Shown: positions 11,079-25,424, numbered from the stretch's first letter. The stretch: 64,000 nt of DNA from Steinernema hermaphroditum (GCA_030435675.1 CM059625.1:5022001-5086000), one strand, 5' to 3'. Numbers and translations are program-made. Notes: generated by a model not told the origin, from the letters alone.

Positions 11079-14000
11079 CTCTTCCAAATGTGGAATTCCA
11101 TTTCGTAAGCTGTGCTGCACCGCCGAGCCTACAGTGTCCTACAGTGTCTCTTGCCATAGAAAGAAGATAGCTGTCGAACTCAGTGTGATGTTAACCTATC
11201 TCCAACGTAATTCCAAAAGATTGGCGAGAAAGCTGTCTGTGTGATTCAAAAGGTACAGCCTCACGGGAAAAATCCGATTAATTTCCATCAACACAAGCGA
11301 GCCGATGGCGATCGGTCGAATCGCCATTGCTCTCTCAGAAAGGAGCTAGGTGCGCGAAGGTTCTTCACAAAACCAATACAGCAGGTACATGATCTATGAC
11401 ACGGTGAACCGGATTGTTTTTCGTAGACTTCACAAGAAAAGTACGTCTGGGTTTTACGGCGATTTAAATCTGCATTAAAACGTTCCGACGGCAACTCTTA
11501 GCGCCTGGATTTCTGATCTCTTCCTGAAATGGTTTCCAGAGATCGCTATTACTCCGTTCTACGTATTTTGGTATCAAGAAACAGATGGAGTTGTGAGGCG
11601 AAAGGCATACGGTACCAACAGTGCCAAAAAAGCATGATTGCTTAGACAGAGTATTCTGTTTTAGCCTCAAAGGACGGTAGTTCAGAAAAAAATCGAAGCA
11701 GCTTCTTGATTATCTGTGTTTTTCTTGTATTTACAGTATTCTTCTTAGCTTTATACTTAGTAAATATGACTAAAATTTAATTTTCTTTGCTGGTGAAGCA
11801 AAACAGCATTAATAAAAATCCCGGCTTTCCAGGATTTTTTTAACAAATAATTCTGTAAAATCATAGAACAGATTGTTACCATGTTCACCGTCTTCCTTTA
11901 TTCCATAAAAGAGTTCCAACTTGAGCGAACTTAAGCAGCATTTCAACAAAGCGATAATGCATGAATGCCCCTCTCTCATCACTTCCAAGTGTCAGCAAAA
12001 GTTACATCATCATGTTTGTGTTTACCGATGTCAAAACATTTCCGGAAAGCGGAGGAGTGGCTGACAGCAGAATGTAAAAGTTAATTAGTAATGAATGGAT
12101 TGTTTGTAGTTACTATAAATTCCAAGAACGGCCCCTATTTGGAGACCATTATCCTGCACAGATTTCGCACTTTAAAACTCCATTTTTTGCATTGCATGCT
12201 CCCTCACCGGAACTCCATTTTCTGCCTTCTGTTATCACATGTCTTTTCTAATTTGTTGCAATGATGCCCATCATGTAAACAGAACATGCTTCGTTATGGG
12301 TGACGGAAAAGAAGTGTCAATGCGTACGAATAAGCGGAAATGGAGGCAAAAAATAGAAGGAATTTATTTTTTTCGCCGGCTGTATCTGCTATATTCTACT
12401 TGTTTACGAATGAGCCGCACGTATAAACAAAATCTTTAATCTTCGGATGTTGCGGAAATAATGGTTACATATCCATATGAGAGCTTCAAATGGGAGCGGC
12501 ATGTATTCAAATTGGTCACATCACTATTGCCTGTTGGAGCGCTAGGCGAGTAGCATTAGAAATTATTTTATTAGAAATTCGTCCAAACATGATACGTACA
12601 AGGCATTTCCAACTTGCCGATGAACCTATTGACACCGCTTGACTTAGACAGAAACGACAAAGACATCTATACGTTTATAATTCCATAGATCTATCCACTT
12701 AGAGGAACGTCTTGATTATATTAGGATGAAAATCAAGATGCAGAAAATAAAGTTACAACTAGGGATGTTATAGGGAAATTTTGATCTTCCTTGGTTAATT
12801 TCTCGAGATCTAAGGCTCATTTCAAAAATCCCCTTTGACCACGATGTGCAGAATTTATTCAGATTTCGAATGATAAGCAAATTTCGAAAACCCTGAACAG
12901 TTATTAACAGCCGCAACTTTTCGGCCGTAAATGTTTTTTAAAAAGATTTTTTAAAAAGAAAAGCATTTTTTATCTTTTTTTTGACGAAAATCGAACAGAT
13001 AGCACATTCCTAAAATTTTCCACTCTTTACAATGAGCGCCCTACAAGATTTCCTTAATGAATTTCTATTGAATTTATATCCAAAAACCACAAAATCTGGT
13101 CTATCTCGGGCTCCTGCAATGAAGGCTCCAGCACCAAACAAAATCACAAAAATTACAAAACAGAAAAATATTATGTTGCCTGTCGGATGCAATTAGATGG
13201 TGATCATGTGGAAGATGCATCTGTTGGGGTCGGATTGGTTAGGCTCATGATAACTTGTATGCATCCAGACCATTCCCTTTGCTGACTTTCCTATCCGTAG
13301 CTCATGGCAAAAGAGCTCGATATTACCATTTCTAGGCATTTTACAGTGTTCAGCTAGGTGTAGAAAATAACGTGAAAAGTATACTTCTGTGTATCGTAGT
13401 ATGGGTGCTGGATCTCATAAATTCTGTATGATGCCGGATTCGACATCCACGCAGCTGGTCCGACCTTGAAGCCTGTCCACAGTAATTCTTATGACAAAAC
13501 CGTAACATAATGAATAAACTGTTTACGACTTGACGTAACATTCCCGCACACAAATCGTGTAAATCGTAGTTAAGCTGTATTTATTTTCGTATATTTAAGC
13601 CGATTTTTTGCTGAAACGCTGTCATCTGAAGAATATGTGATATCCCGCATTATGACTACGGTATATAAATTTGCACAAGCGTAGCTTTCAAGCTGCGAGC
13701 TTTAAGCAATTCATCAGCAGATGAAAACTGGTGGACTCATAGATCGCCAAAGGAATTCCGTCATTGCTTTTGATGTTTGTTGCGCAGTGTAGACAACAAC
13801 ATTTAGAGATTTGCGATCTAGGCATACGTATCTTTATTTGTGCTCTTTCTTCGTGCCATCTACATGCAATTTTCATCTGGAAAAATCGAATTTATATGAT
13901 CCATTCTTACCGAGCCTTAGCTTATATCGAAATTGTCAGTATATGTTTTTTTGACGAACAGACCGATCAGCTGGCTACCGTACTCTATTGATACCTTGTT

Positions 14001-15722
14001 CCTTAACCACCATGAACTTTGCAGCTCGTTTTTGCTTCTCTATCGTGCTTATGTCCAAAAAATCCCTTCGCAGCTGTCGTACTTGTAGTTCCAAAGAAGT
14101 GTTTATCACGCAAGTTGTGACGAATTTCAATTTATCGCTTCGACCTTTACGTTTTTGTGCACATTTCGTGACTATACGTCCTAAAATTGTACCTCATGTG
14201 CATTTTTGCTGCAGTCGTGTTTGTGTGTGCTCAGGCGATTTGCTAATCGGAGCACGAGCAATCGGCACGAAGGTACGCTCGAGCCTTGCCGTAGGTCCAA
14301 TTGCCGTCGTCTGCCAATTGTGCCTATCAAAATGGAGTGCGAATTAATTGAAATGCCGCAAAGTGCAATGTAACTTCAGCGAAAGCGTGGCACTTATCAA
14401 AGTGCACCTGAAAGCAGCGAGAAGAAGTGCTCGCGTTCTTCGAAAGTCATGAGTTTTCATTAAGCATTTAAATCTGCAATCAGAAATCGAAGAGTTAGCC
14501 CTTATGGGTGGAGAAGAGTTTAATGAGTACTCCGAAAAGGACAGTTCTCTCTGAATGCACTTTTGTAAAAGATGAACAAAGTTAATGCAGTAAAACAGCG
14601 AACACAGGCGAACTCGCCGTTTACCTAGAAATTTTGCTCTTCCGGGAAGCACGAGAGTCTAAAAACCATTTCTATTCGATGCACGTGATCAAGCAGACCG
14701 CAAGTTGGTCACACGTTTCGTAGGAACGAACCTGTTCAAAAATTTTTATTTTTGTCTTTTTCACAGAATACACAATAATCACTGTTTCAAGGGCATTACA
14801 AACTAGAGCCAATCAGTCATGGTCGTCATCCCTTTATTCGCCAAACCGAAAAATGCACCTTGTTTGTTCCTAATTGGCACATCTCTTCCATACCCCACGC
14901 AAAAAAAAGTACACTTCATGGCTCTGTGTCACCAAATTTAAAGTGCCACAGGTGGGCGTTCGAGAACGGAACGCCGTGAAGTAGTTGGTCAATAGTGCCG
15001 AGGAACATTAAAGCGTATTCAGTTGAAACTTCTTAGAGATGGACAACTGTGCTCACTGTTTCAGGTGGCAATCTTTCCAGCCAGAAACTTCATTTTTGTG
15101 TGGCTAGACATAGAGCAGAACAGCTGAGGAAAAGAACTTAAGCGGTTAGGTGTTGCGTCTTGGTAAGGACCATTGTGAAACCGGGACGAAGGCCACAGTT
15201 TAAGATCACTTAATCTTCTCAGTAATCGCTCATAATTCAGTGACTTGCCTACACCCGACTACCTTTATCTTTCTGACAAATTTCAGACATTTCTATTTTT
15301 TTTCAGTGTAATCCCATGGACGGCTCAAAGTAAGGGGCAAAAATGCAATTGAAAAACTGAGCGGATAACTAAACATTCAATGAGAAGCTTACTGAGCGGT
15401 TATAGGCGGGAAACCAAATGTCGATAAGTCCGAATTTGACTTTTTTCATTGACACGATACACTGTTTGTAATCCGCAGCGCTGAACAAAAATTAGACGTT
15501 TGCGGTTTGTTCAAAAATTAGCGAGCGGAGAGTCCGTTCTTTGAAGAGAGCGCGGCTGTACAACAGTCACCCATCACCGATGATCTGTCGGTTCACATCG
15601 TGTGGCAATCGCTTTGTTCTTCACACGTCCGAAACAATTGACGTGTGCGCGGATAGCACGACCGCGGTAAGGGAAGCTGTGGGCAAACTGTCAGCAAAAA
15701 GAATTCTCTGCAAATAGAGACC
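11079..15722. other. Long intergenic region, nothing recognised
   Basis: No exon chain, domain or transposon end could be recognised on either strand. Frames of 100-120 codons at 13988-14347 (plus) and 14344-14652 (minus) lack signal peptides, splice context and family motifs. Homopolymer-rich AT stretches lie near 12930-12990. Confidence 0.45.
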
Positions 15723-15730
15723 GCTATATA
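15723..15730 (+). promoter_or_regulatory. Orphan TATA-like box
   Basis: TATATAAG follows a GC-richer stretch (15530-15720) and resembles core promoters elsewhere in the window. I found no coding exon immediately downstream, so any transcript would be non-coding, or its first coding exon is too short to see. Confidence 0.25.
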
Positions 15731-18700
15731 AGATAGCGAACACGGAAAACGAGAACGGCCACCTGAGCAACAAGAGCGATTTTTATATGTCTTCGCTTTT
15801 CAGTGTTTTGCGTTCTTGTCTTCTCAATATCCGCGTCTTAAGAACGCTTACAAAGAAACTTACCATTGTTTGTTGTCGGCTGAGCGGCTTGAACGTCGTT
15901 GCACCGCCGCTTCCGTTCTGATCGCTGTTCATTTTAGTTTAAAAATAGCACAACATCATTGTGCTGTCCGCAGCAATTTGTAACCATGAAGGCCAGATTA
16001 GAAAATAGTACTGTCCTGTCAGCTGCCTACCATGGCAGTCCTTTTTGTGTTTATCCAACCATTGTTTTTCCTATTTTTTGGCTCCTCAAAGACCTCCATA
16101 CTACATTAGTTAATCCAAAAAGGGTCCAGAAAGTGTATTTTTCTACAGCAAATAGAGAGCCTACACAAAATGTTGTACATTTGTCGCGCCATACTTTTTT
16201 GCATATTGTGTTATGTGGAGTAAAAAGATCACATTTTATAGCGTTCACAGCGTGGAGTACTTGTATAATTGTGCAGATTTTGCAGATGCTCTTTCAAAAA
16301 TTTGACTAATTTATGATGGCGTGACGGTACCCCTGTTTCTGGTCTGCTCGCTGTTCCCCAACTGATCGCATCAGAACCAAGAAGATAGCAATCAGGAAAC
16401 GTGTTTTCTCCTCTTCCTCCAACCCATTTCACGTAACTTTTCACCCCCACTCCTTGCTTTTCTGGAATAGACCTAAATCTTCATCGTGACATTTTGACCA
16501 CGCGACCTTTGAGTCACCGTTGTTTTGATGTATCATTAATCCACTATCGTATACTAATGATGTTGCCGTGATGCATAAATTGAGACAACTAATGAATGCG
16601 ACATATAAACTGAGAGCTATTCATATATCCTCCTTTGCGTTCTTTATGCTATTAGGATAGTCACTTTCTGCTGCTCCTGTTTCAGCCAAGTTTGCGTTTT
16701 GAGAGTTGTTGTCGTTCTTGTGTGGTTAGGTTTAAAGTGCACAACCTAGAAGGTCGACTTTGGTGTGAGTGGATGGGAGTTCCTGGAATTGAGCGAGTAA
16801 ATATCACCACCGACGCAGATTGTCGCAGTTATGATAATGGAACGAAATGAGATACTACCAAATTACGATTAATTGTTTCCAGTGTTTTGTTTTTAGTACA
16901 GCGCGAACAACATTGAGTTGTAGTTGAGGTCGACAGATCTGTAAACAGAACAGTTTTGTTGACAAACAGTGAAAAGTGGAAAATGCTTCCTAGAAGATAT
17001 ATTAATCACATCATGGCTGCTGCTCTGTTTTGCGAAAATGCACTAATGCCGGGTTCATAAGGTCGCCGTCGCTGTTTTTGGTTTAGAAACGATTACCACT
17101 TAAATTCCTATTGATCAAGGTTTACTTTTTTAAGGAATTGCATCGGTCATCGGCTTAAACAGAAATGAATATGCAATTACATGGAACAAAAAGAAAAATA
17201 AAATTCGTTGTAATTGAAGTGGGAAACATGGCTACTGTTTCAGGGACCGAAATCCGCAGCCGCATTCCTTTGCGCCCCACACAGGGCCCTCGCAAATGCG
17301 CTTAAACAAGTCGACAAACTCCTTCTTTCAAAGGCAAAAATTGGCAAATTAACATAAATGACGAAAATTGCTAGTTTCAAATTTTGCGATGGAAGTAGCC
17401 GACGGTTGCTAATGACCACTACTGGCTAAATAATGAATTTTCTGATAAAGACAGTCCACCAATTGTCTACCAAGTTAGACTTATGAAGCTGTTTTTTATG
17501 TCTACAGGCTTATACTGGACTGAAAAACGATTTTATGAGGACCATTCTTGCCGTCCGCAGGGCTACTGGTGTCTCCATCCGAAAGGCCGTTAGGCTTTCT
17601 GCGCGTTTACCGCCGGTAGGCTTCTGGTGTCTTGCTAGCCGCAGGGCTACTTGACATTTAGTACCTAAAGGGCGCGAATTCGCGCGCAGCCAGCGGTTAT
17701 TAGTCGATTAAAAAGAGGGAAACGTAGCGCCAGAACTGACCAAAAAGAAACAAATAACGAAAAATGGCTTCGGACAAGATGATCATATCTGATCTGTGCT
17801 CCTTTTCTTGAAGGGTTGACCTATCAGACTGAGAAAATATGACTTCATCCATTGTGTTCTTTTTCACTTCTGTTCTGCAAGCTAAAGTAGACAGTTGATC
17901 CAATACGTCACATAAATACAACTGCCCCTTTTTCATGTCACTTCATTTCAGTCTCGTACCGACGCAGGTGAAATACTATTGTGCACAAAATTCCATATTT
18001 GTGAAGTGTCATTTCCAAACATAGCACTACCAGCTGCTCTCGGTTAGACATAATACGACGAGCTATTTTAATTGGATTCGTGTTATGATCGGTCCCGGAT
18101 TAAGAGAACACAACTTTTACTCGTCCCGCTTGTTTTCCGCTTTTTGAAGACGCTGCTTGTTTGGCTGTTTCATAATCGCTACTTTCCGCCATTTCCGCTT
18201 CCGCCAAACGCTCTCTATCGTACACCTAACAAGCGCTATCCTTGGCGCGAGCGGAAATGGAATGACACCACATCTAGCCCCCGCGCGCCCACCGCTTCTG
18301 TAGAAAATATACGTTTTGTCGGTCACGCAATAGGACTATTGGTTTTGTCGACCATTTCACAGCGACTGAGCACGGGATGCTGATATTAGTGGTAGTGAGT
18401 AATTGCCTTTTCAAATACCGTACCCCCCGCTTGGCGTGAGATTTCGACATTTACCTGTTTCTCCGCTTGTTATCAGACGCTCTTTTCTTCGTCAAACAAG
18501 CCGAACGGATTAGTGCCTACACAAGCCGTTAAAGAGGAAAACAATAAGCAAATTAGAGGGCACCTAAAATTCGGGTGCATTCCACCCTACTGCTTCTCGT
18601 GTAAATAAACTAATTTCAAGCTAACATGTACAGGAAAAGCTATTGAAAAAACCAAAGATGTTTCTCATAGAAGTTATTCCGGGAAGACATTCCGCGAATC

Positions 18701-21700
18701 AGCAAAAATAAACAATTGGTCTCAAGGATCGACTTACACATTTCTCGGAACGCTTCAGTTCCTGCGTCTTATTTTGAGCATTCACAATAAAAAGGTGGTT
18801 GTTGCGCTTACAGACGGCACTCTCAACAATTGGTTAACCGATATTCTAGTTTATTTGTAACCTTTGGCTTTTAGCGATGCGAAATGTGAACCTACGTGTC
18901 CGAGATTATCGGAAAGAGCGTTGTTATCTGATTTTGTCAGCTTTCGGCTACGAAGCCAAAGCAACAATGTTTCCGCTATAAATCCTCTTGAGGTACGCTT
19001 GTTGTAAGCATGTTTACATGTAGGCGTATTAGCACGTTTGTACTCATCTTTGTAATGGAGTTTTGGCATTTAATAAGCACAGAGGTTAGTTCTCGATTTA
19101 GAAAGACCGACGATTCAGGGGAAAGCACTCGCGTGAATTAGGGGGGTGTGCACGGAGACAATGTCATTAATTATTTCGGTGCACAATTCTAGGGGTGTTA
19201 GGTGACATTTTCTGAGCATTTAGTCGAGAGTTGACTTGCTGAGCTTTGCTAATCTCATTGTTAGGTAAATTGTGGTTTAATTCGATCTTGTATTTACTAG
19301 ATTATTTAACAATTGCATCAATCAAGTGCCAATCGCTTTTGTTATCCGATAAAATTAGCATTAGCATTTATCCACCCGCACCTGAAGTTCTATTCACGTG
19401 TGCTATTCAAAATAGCGGTGTGGTTGGGATAAACTGTTTTTGTTTTGCTTAACGGCGAAGGTGGAAACAATGGAAATGAACAAAGAAGAGCGAGTACTGT
19501 AGTGCATTGTTAATTTTCACACTATATACGAAAATAGGGAAACATGCTCTAAGCCGCCTTTAGGAAATGCTATATGTGATCTATCGTATATAATTGGTTG
19601 TGGCACTGAAAATGGACCATTTCATGAGTCAGACAAATCCAGATATAAACGATTTCGCTTATCATATTGGCCATTTGAATCAACATAATGTTTAGCCGGC
19701 GTATCATCACTGTATTTGAACGCATTTCAGGACTTGGAAATTTCTATCTTTAATCTCTTATAGGCGATCCAACATGGTTCTATCAAAATGTGACTTTGTT
19801 CTTAGTAGCTCTTCGTCGTCTGGCTCAGGCAGTTGAAACAAAAAGAAAATATATTATTAGAAGAGAAATGAAATGACCTTTACAACGCATCGATCTGTTA
19901 CTTTTGAGAATGTCCATTGTCAATACCCCAACACACATTAGAAGTTCCATAGGCTACCATGACTGATATACTCATGTATTGCGACTTACCCATAAATTTT
20001 CTTATTCACAAATGTAGCTGCTTCGTCGCTTTTGGATTTTCATCACATTTTCATGACGCTAGCTGTTTCTGGCCAGCTATTGCTTCTATTATCGGAATTT
20101 GACAATTTGACTGCATACCGCAGTCTGAGTATCAATGCAGGACTGCTCCTGGGAAGAAACACAAACTTTTGTGCAAATTTCGAACAAAGAAAAACTTGTT
20201 TTAGACAACACAGGAATACATTCCGGGCTCAAATGTAAGGCCGTAATGTTGCCCGCTGGGGACAGAGAACACATACTGACAATTGTTTGGTAAACATCGC
20301 TAATCAGGACCTGCAGTCTGGTAATACCATTGGACAAAAATGTTGCAGAAACAACATCGCTGACCATTAATGAAAGTCGATGTCGTCTGCTATTGCTATA
20401 TATGTGAATATAGGAATTTCCCCCACGTATTTTCTGCAAATCCCTTTTGCATTTCACGATTTGTATTCTAGTATGCTCTTGGAGTGGTGCATTCACGGAA
20501 GGTGGTCGCTTACAATGATGTCTTCTTTGTTTTTTTTTTCGTTTTTGTTTTCTTGAAGAAAATATTTTCAGTCCTTTCTGAGGTCATCCCCGATTTGGAA
20601 TGTTATTTTTAATACCGCCAATTTATGTCTAAAAGTGGAACGACAATAATGATCGCTAAATTGCTACAGTACCCCCACCCCTACCTCGATGACTCTATCC
20701 GCCATTCTCTATTTTGCACTTCTCAAAAAGAGATATTCTATCCGCCACAAAGAATAGTGTATTTTTACAACCCTGTTCAAACACCATGAAAACAACTCCT
20801 ACGGCTTGCTTCAGTCTTTCGTCGTCAGTCCATTCTACAAATTCCGAATGCAGCTCCCATGCGCAAATTGGATTGTGTCGAGAAATTCCGTAGTTACCTC
20901 ATTTTGGTTCTCAGCGTTTTTTAAAACCCTTTGTGTTAATTACAGTTCCCTTACAAGCTCAGGACACGCCGTGTTTTGTGTAGGAGAAGAACCAAGAAGA
21001 TTCGTCCTGCTTTAGGCCTCCAATGCGCACATCCTTCATGACTATTTATAGAGGCGGAAAACATTTCTTCACTTTCGGCGTAAGAATAGCATCCGGGCAC
21101 AATGAAAACAGGAAAAACAACCATGGACCCAAGATCATGAGAGCGCTGGCACGTTTACGTCAAATGTTAATTTTTCAGAATTCTGCTGAAACAATATGCT
21201 TGTTTATTGTTTACCAACAATGCATTCGGTGAACAAAACTGAAAGGCTATAGATCGCGTTTCCCGCTGCGATACCGTAGCCTGTGCACGGCCCGGTGGGA
21301 ACGCTTTTCGACGCAAGCTGCCATTTAACCACTTTTCGCCTATGATCATGAGATTAGCGCTTTGTTCAAATGCCAACGGCTCACCTAAAAACCGTGTTGC
21401 TCCCACTTTTTTGTCCTGTCGATATTTTTGGCGTCGTTCCCGGGGGTATTCGGAGCCGTAGTGCCGTGAGAATCGCTCCTCGGTGCGAGCCAAGAGCGTC
21501 ATTACCGAGTCGGTGTTCACCGATTCGACGAACCGCAGGCGAAAAGTTGAAAAAACGATGCAAATTAATTGCGTGTGGTCGGAATCAGGAACGAAACCTC
21601 GTGCCTATTAGTCATCCTTTGTCGAGAGTCGTTAATCGAGCCCGTCGACGATCTCCGGAATACTTCATTTGAGAGTAAGATTAGGCGTAGCACTGAAAGT

Positions 21701-22327
21701 CACGAGGCGACCATTGGTTGAAAATCGAAGCAAACTGTTCGGGGTGACATTTCCTTCCTCTTTTGATTTGCTAATTGCAGTTGATGCTTTTCTGGGTGTA
21801 AATGAAAGCAACCAAAGATTTGCACATCCTCCTCACCGGTGTTGTACTACAGGTCAAAGGGTGCAGCTTAGAAGCTGGCCTAAGCAGATTATGATCGGTT
21901 GTAATAGGTTTTGTAGAATGGGTTGAGAAGCCCAAATGAGCAAATGTAATATTGGAGTGAGAGTAAATGAGAGTAGCCCAAATGAGAGTAATATTGGAGG
22001 TCCAGAGGCCGTTGCCAAGACGTTGACGTAGGCAAAGTGCACCACATTTGCGGAACACCGTAATCCCACGGAAGTGACATTAATTTTTTTTGCTACACTT
22101 GAACTCCGTAACAAGGCGATCTAATGGCCGCAATGTGGCTACGTTCTTACGTACTCGCACCCAGTCGAGAACTCCCACTGATTACGATTTCGAAATGAGA
22201 CGATCGTGACGCAAGCCAACTTGGCACCTACTTACACAGTCAGCTGATCATCGCGTTCTATGCATCACATATATGAATCACCTTCACCGTATACACAGCG
22301 CTTTTGCAGAAGACAATAGCACGTACG
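15731..22327. other. Long intergenic region with scattered open frames
   Basis: No supported gene. Frames at 15959-16309 (plus), 20496-20089 (minus), 21520-21167 (minus) and 21370-21672 (plus) lack recognisable domains. Around 17550-17660 a short imperfect repeat alternates GCAGGGCTACT with TTCTGGTGTCT. At 17671-17690 there is a GCGCGAATTCGCGC palindrome. The 21240-21700 stretch is GC-richer and open in several frames, as expected for a promoter-type region or an unrecognised gene. Confidence 0.4.
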
Positions 22328-22659
22328 ATGCGATCGTCATTTGTTGTTGTTGTTGCGGCCGTCCTTCTCGTCGCTTTTGTCGTCTCTTCAGAGGCCAAGC
22401 CCGCGGGTGCAGGTGAGGGCAATCCCCTCAAAGGGTGAACATCTTAACGGCCATTAATATTTCAGCGTTTTCGAAAGAGCTCGACAAAATTTTGTCCAGT
22501 CTTTCGCCGCGTTCCCAGCAAGTGATCATCGACCTTATCAACATCGACCAGGGCAAGATGTCACCGGACGAGCGTAAGCGTCAGATGCGCACCGTGATGG
22601 CGAAGCTGGACCGAACCGTTCTCGAAGAGCTTTTCCAACTCTACAAAACGACCCAATGA
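22328..22659 (+). CDS. Small secreted helical protein, 92 residues
   Basis: There are two exons, 22328-22412 and 22466-22659, separated by a 53-nt GTGAGG...TTTCAG intron with a phase-1 junction. The first exon encodes a signal peptide with a run of valines and leucines, cleaved near SEA-KP around residues 22-23. The mature protein of about 70 residues is charged, has no cysteines and looks helical, including LSPRSQQVIIDLINI and SPDERKRQMRTVMAKLD. It is probably secreted. The size and helical character recall SXP/RAL-2-type or other small nematode secreted proteins, but I cannot assign a family. AATAAA at 22819-22824 is a plausible poly(A) signal. The splice is convincing because the downstream frame has no good start of its own. 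Confidence 0.75.
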
Positions 22660-24395
22660 GAAAAAGCATTTTACCATACATTGCATAATTTCTATGTTGT
22701 TCTGTTTGATAATAATTCGAACTTAATAATAATAATGAATGCCTTAATAATTATTTCCCATCAAATTTTTCTCTCTCACACACGAAGATCTGAAAACAAC
22801 AGATCTCATCGCACTCATAATAAAGGTCTTGACAGATCTGACTGTGGAAAAATGGTATTTGACAAATGTTAGCCATCAAAAAACTCACGCCTATGCTAGT
22901 TTGTCTACGACGGTACACGGGAGTGCCAGAGTTTTTTGTGTTTTGTAAGCGGAGCAGATTCTTCTGGAACACGATGATATCATAATGATGGAACGAGAAC
23001 AAGTACCTCGGAAAGTGCATTGCGATTTGCTATGTCCGTTATTATCTTCAACTTAAAGTTGATTACCACCCTCTTTCGATGTCCTCTGCTCTCAGAAGAT
23101 TCTTCGTTCTCTAGGGACTTAGCCACTGGAGACCGTAACCAGCTGATTGGAAAAAGGCACCTGAAGTGAAAGTTAACATATACATCATCCAAGTACAGCA
23201 CTTATAATAATCTCGTGGACAAAGAAAGACCAAGAAAAGAAGGGCATATTTCTGGAAAACAAATATTATGGCATTACGAAACTGTGTTTTCTATTCAGTT
23301 CCTCGAATAGATAGCGTGGACGATCGGCTATTTTTGGCCGTCGATGCAACGCATCGATAACTCTCACCATCCTGTGATGTCCAGTTTTTAGTTCTAACGA
23401 TTTTCATTTTTAGTCCTCTCGGTTTACATTCCTCGAATTTCCAAAATTCTGTGTCTTCCATTTTTCCCATTTCCCGATCACACGCAAACGAGCACAGCCC
23501 TAATTTTCCCCTATGCCTACGCATTGCAGACATGATCGGCATCCAAGGCACGGGGATAAATCATGTGAATTCCATCTCTCCGAAGACACGATAACTCTTT
23601 GCGAACCGTCGACTTCAAAAGAACATTTGAAGGTTGGAGAAGAGAGAATCTATTTCCGATGAAGGGTGATTTTGGACGATCAACACAGCAAGCTCTCCTG
23701 TCTTTGAATACGTTATCTCTACGGGGTTCAGCAGTGCATTGTTCGGACAAAGCACTTAGCTTAAGTGGTGAACTGTATGAGTTGTTTGGCAGTCCAAATT
23801 ATCGTAATTATGCTCGAATCTACCTTCCGGTCAGATTCAACCACAAGGCCAAGCCGTAAGTGGAGCAAATCGTTCCCCGATCTCTTATTAGTGGTCCGTT
23901 TAAAATCATTCTTCCGAGGGTGATCACAGTACTAATGAAATGAATGACACAGCGAAATTTATTACGGACTAGTTTGACCATTTCAATAGTGACATTGCAT
24001 TAATTTGCCTCTGCCATTGAAGAGTGGTGGGCCAAGATGGCTTAACCCATATTCCCACGGACCCATCTCATCGGCTTGTGTAATTAGACTTTTCACTTTC
24101 GCTCATTCCCCGGTCTAATTGGCTATCCTTTGTATGTATGTGCGTCGTCCTGTGAACGAACGGTGGCGTACGGACGGACGGAGTAGAGAGGGGCGTTAAT
24201 TAGCGCGTAAGGGGCGTTGAACATGAAAAAAGCGATTTTAATTCGGGCCACGCCTGCTCGATGACGACCTGTGCGCTTGCGTGATTTGTATCTGAAGAAA
24301 AAGGGGCGCAAATGTGCAGAGGAGGTGGTGCTTACGTGAACGCATAGATCACGGAGCGCGCGCACGTGCGCACCGCCTTCCGCGTGCCGGGTCTC
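22660..24395. other. Intergenic region with short overlapping frames
   Basis: Several 60-90 codon frames on both strands (for example 23551-23291 and 23750-23517 minus, 23599-23859 plus) overlap one another. None shows a domain or splice chain. They may be remnants of a decayed minus-strand gene. Confidence 0.4.
22819..22824 (+). terminator. Candidate poly(A) signal of the 22.3-kb gene
   Basis: AATAAA lies 160 nt after the stop codon at 22659 and is followed by GT-rich sequence. Confidence 0.4.
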
Positions 24396-24403
24396 TATTT
24401 AAG
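24396..24403 (+). promoter_or_regulatory. TATA-like box upstream of the 24.9-kb gene
   Basis: TATTTAAG sits just after a GC-rich patch. The coding ATG is 511 nt further on. A donor-like GTGAAC near 24511 and an acceptor CCGTTTCAG ending at 24891 would allow a 5'-UTR intron. The acceptor could equally be a trans-splice site. Confidence 0.45.
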
Positions 24404-24913
24404 CGTGCCGGTTTAGGGCCATCATCAAACTCGCCGTTCAATCGTCCATCGGTCGGTTCGGGCATCAGTCATCTCGAGGAATCAGTTCAAGGATTCTCCA
24501 CTTAGCACTCTCTTTGGTGAACTATCGGTGGGTGGGCTTCCGTTTTTATCCCAACCCCTTCGTCCTAACGATCCACGCCTCCAGTGCCACAGCGGGACTG
24601 ATCTTCCATTCTAGTGCTGCTGAGGCTTAGTGACTTTTGGTTCTTTTTATCGGTCATGCGACATTCTAACCTGACTCTGTAACGACCTCATTAGAGAAAG
24701 AACGACACATTTAGCTGGGTGGCAGAAGTGGTGTTGACGTATGTTTACCTACGCAGAATGATTAATGTCCGGAGTTGTTGGTGATTGGCGCGGGGCGTTA
24801 CCAAGACCTTGCATCCTTGAGGGGTGGACCCAAGAGTGCGAAATCAGAAATCATCTTACAGTGAACCTCGTCCTCACCGTTGCCGTTTCAGTTGTTCCCT
24901 CCACTTGAACATC

Positions 24914-25424
24914 ATGAATACTCGCTCGCTCATCGCCATCCTCGCCTTCTGTGCCGTGTCCGTGTTTTCTTCTGCTGGAAGCAAGTATATGGATGGCCTT
25001 ATCGACATGGTAGTCGACAACGAGTCGAAGGCCGAGTTAACCGCAGCAAAGAATGACGTAACCCTCCCGAAACGCGATCGGAATATCCTCATCCTGAACG
25101 TTATGATGAAGCAGCCCGCGCACGTCAAGGCAAGCCACGAATCCATACCCCTATCTAACAGATTCTCCTTTCTAGGACGCCTTCTTCATTCAACTCCTGA
25201 ATGAGCAGAGCAAACAGGCCCGTCGTAACCAGCTCGCCCAGATCCACTTGAAGCTCGTCGAGCCCGAACTGGTCGCCGCTTACAACAAGCTCGAGGAGCT
25301 GAAGCTGGACATGGAAATCAGTGACTACCAGCAAGAGCAAGAGGAGCGCTTCATCCTGTCCACGCTCACCAAGCGCCAACGCCAGACGCTGGAGACCATC
25401 GGCACCGACGAGTTCGGAGCGTAG
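24914..25424 (+). CDS. Secreted alpha-helical protein with a GC-AG intron, 154 residues
   Basis: The exons are 24914-25129 and 25176-25424. The intron starts GCAAGC after AAG and ends TTTCTAG, so it is a GC-AG intron. Without it the frame stops at 25204. With it the protein continues 82 residues with strongly coding-like codon use. Residues 1 to about 21 form a signal peptide (LIAILAFCAVSVFSSAG). The remainder is rich in Lys, Glu, Gln and Leu, lacks cysteine after the leader and is predicted helical, possibly coiled coil around QQEQEERFILSTLTKRQRQ. A role in the extracellular space is inferred. It resembles helical secreted nematode proteins of the DUF148/SXP type in style only. An acceptor-like TTTCAG lies 22 nt before the ATG. 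Confidence 0.8.

Noticed and set aside
21167..21926. Cluster of overlapping frames in a GC-richer patch
   Set aside because: Open on both strands in several frames without splice structure or domains. More likely base composition than a gene.
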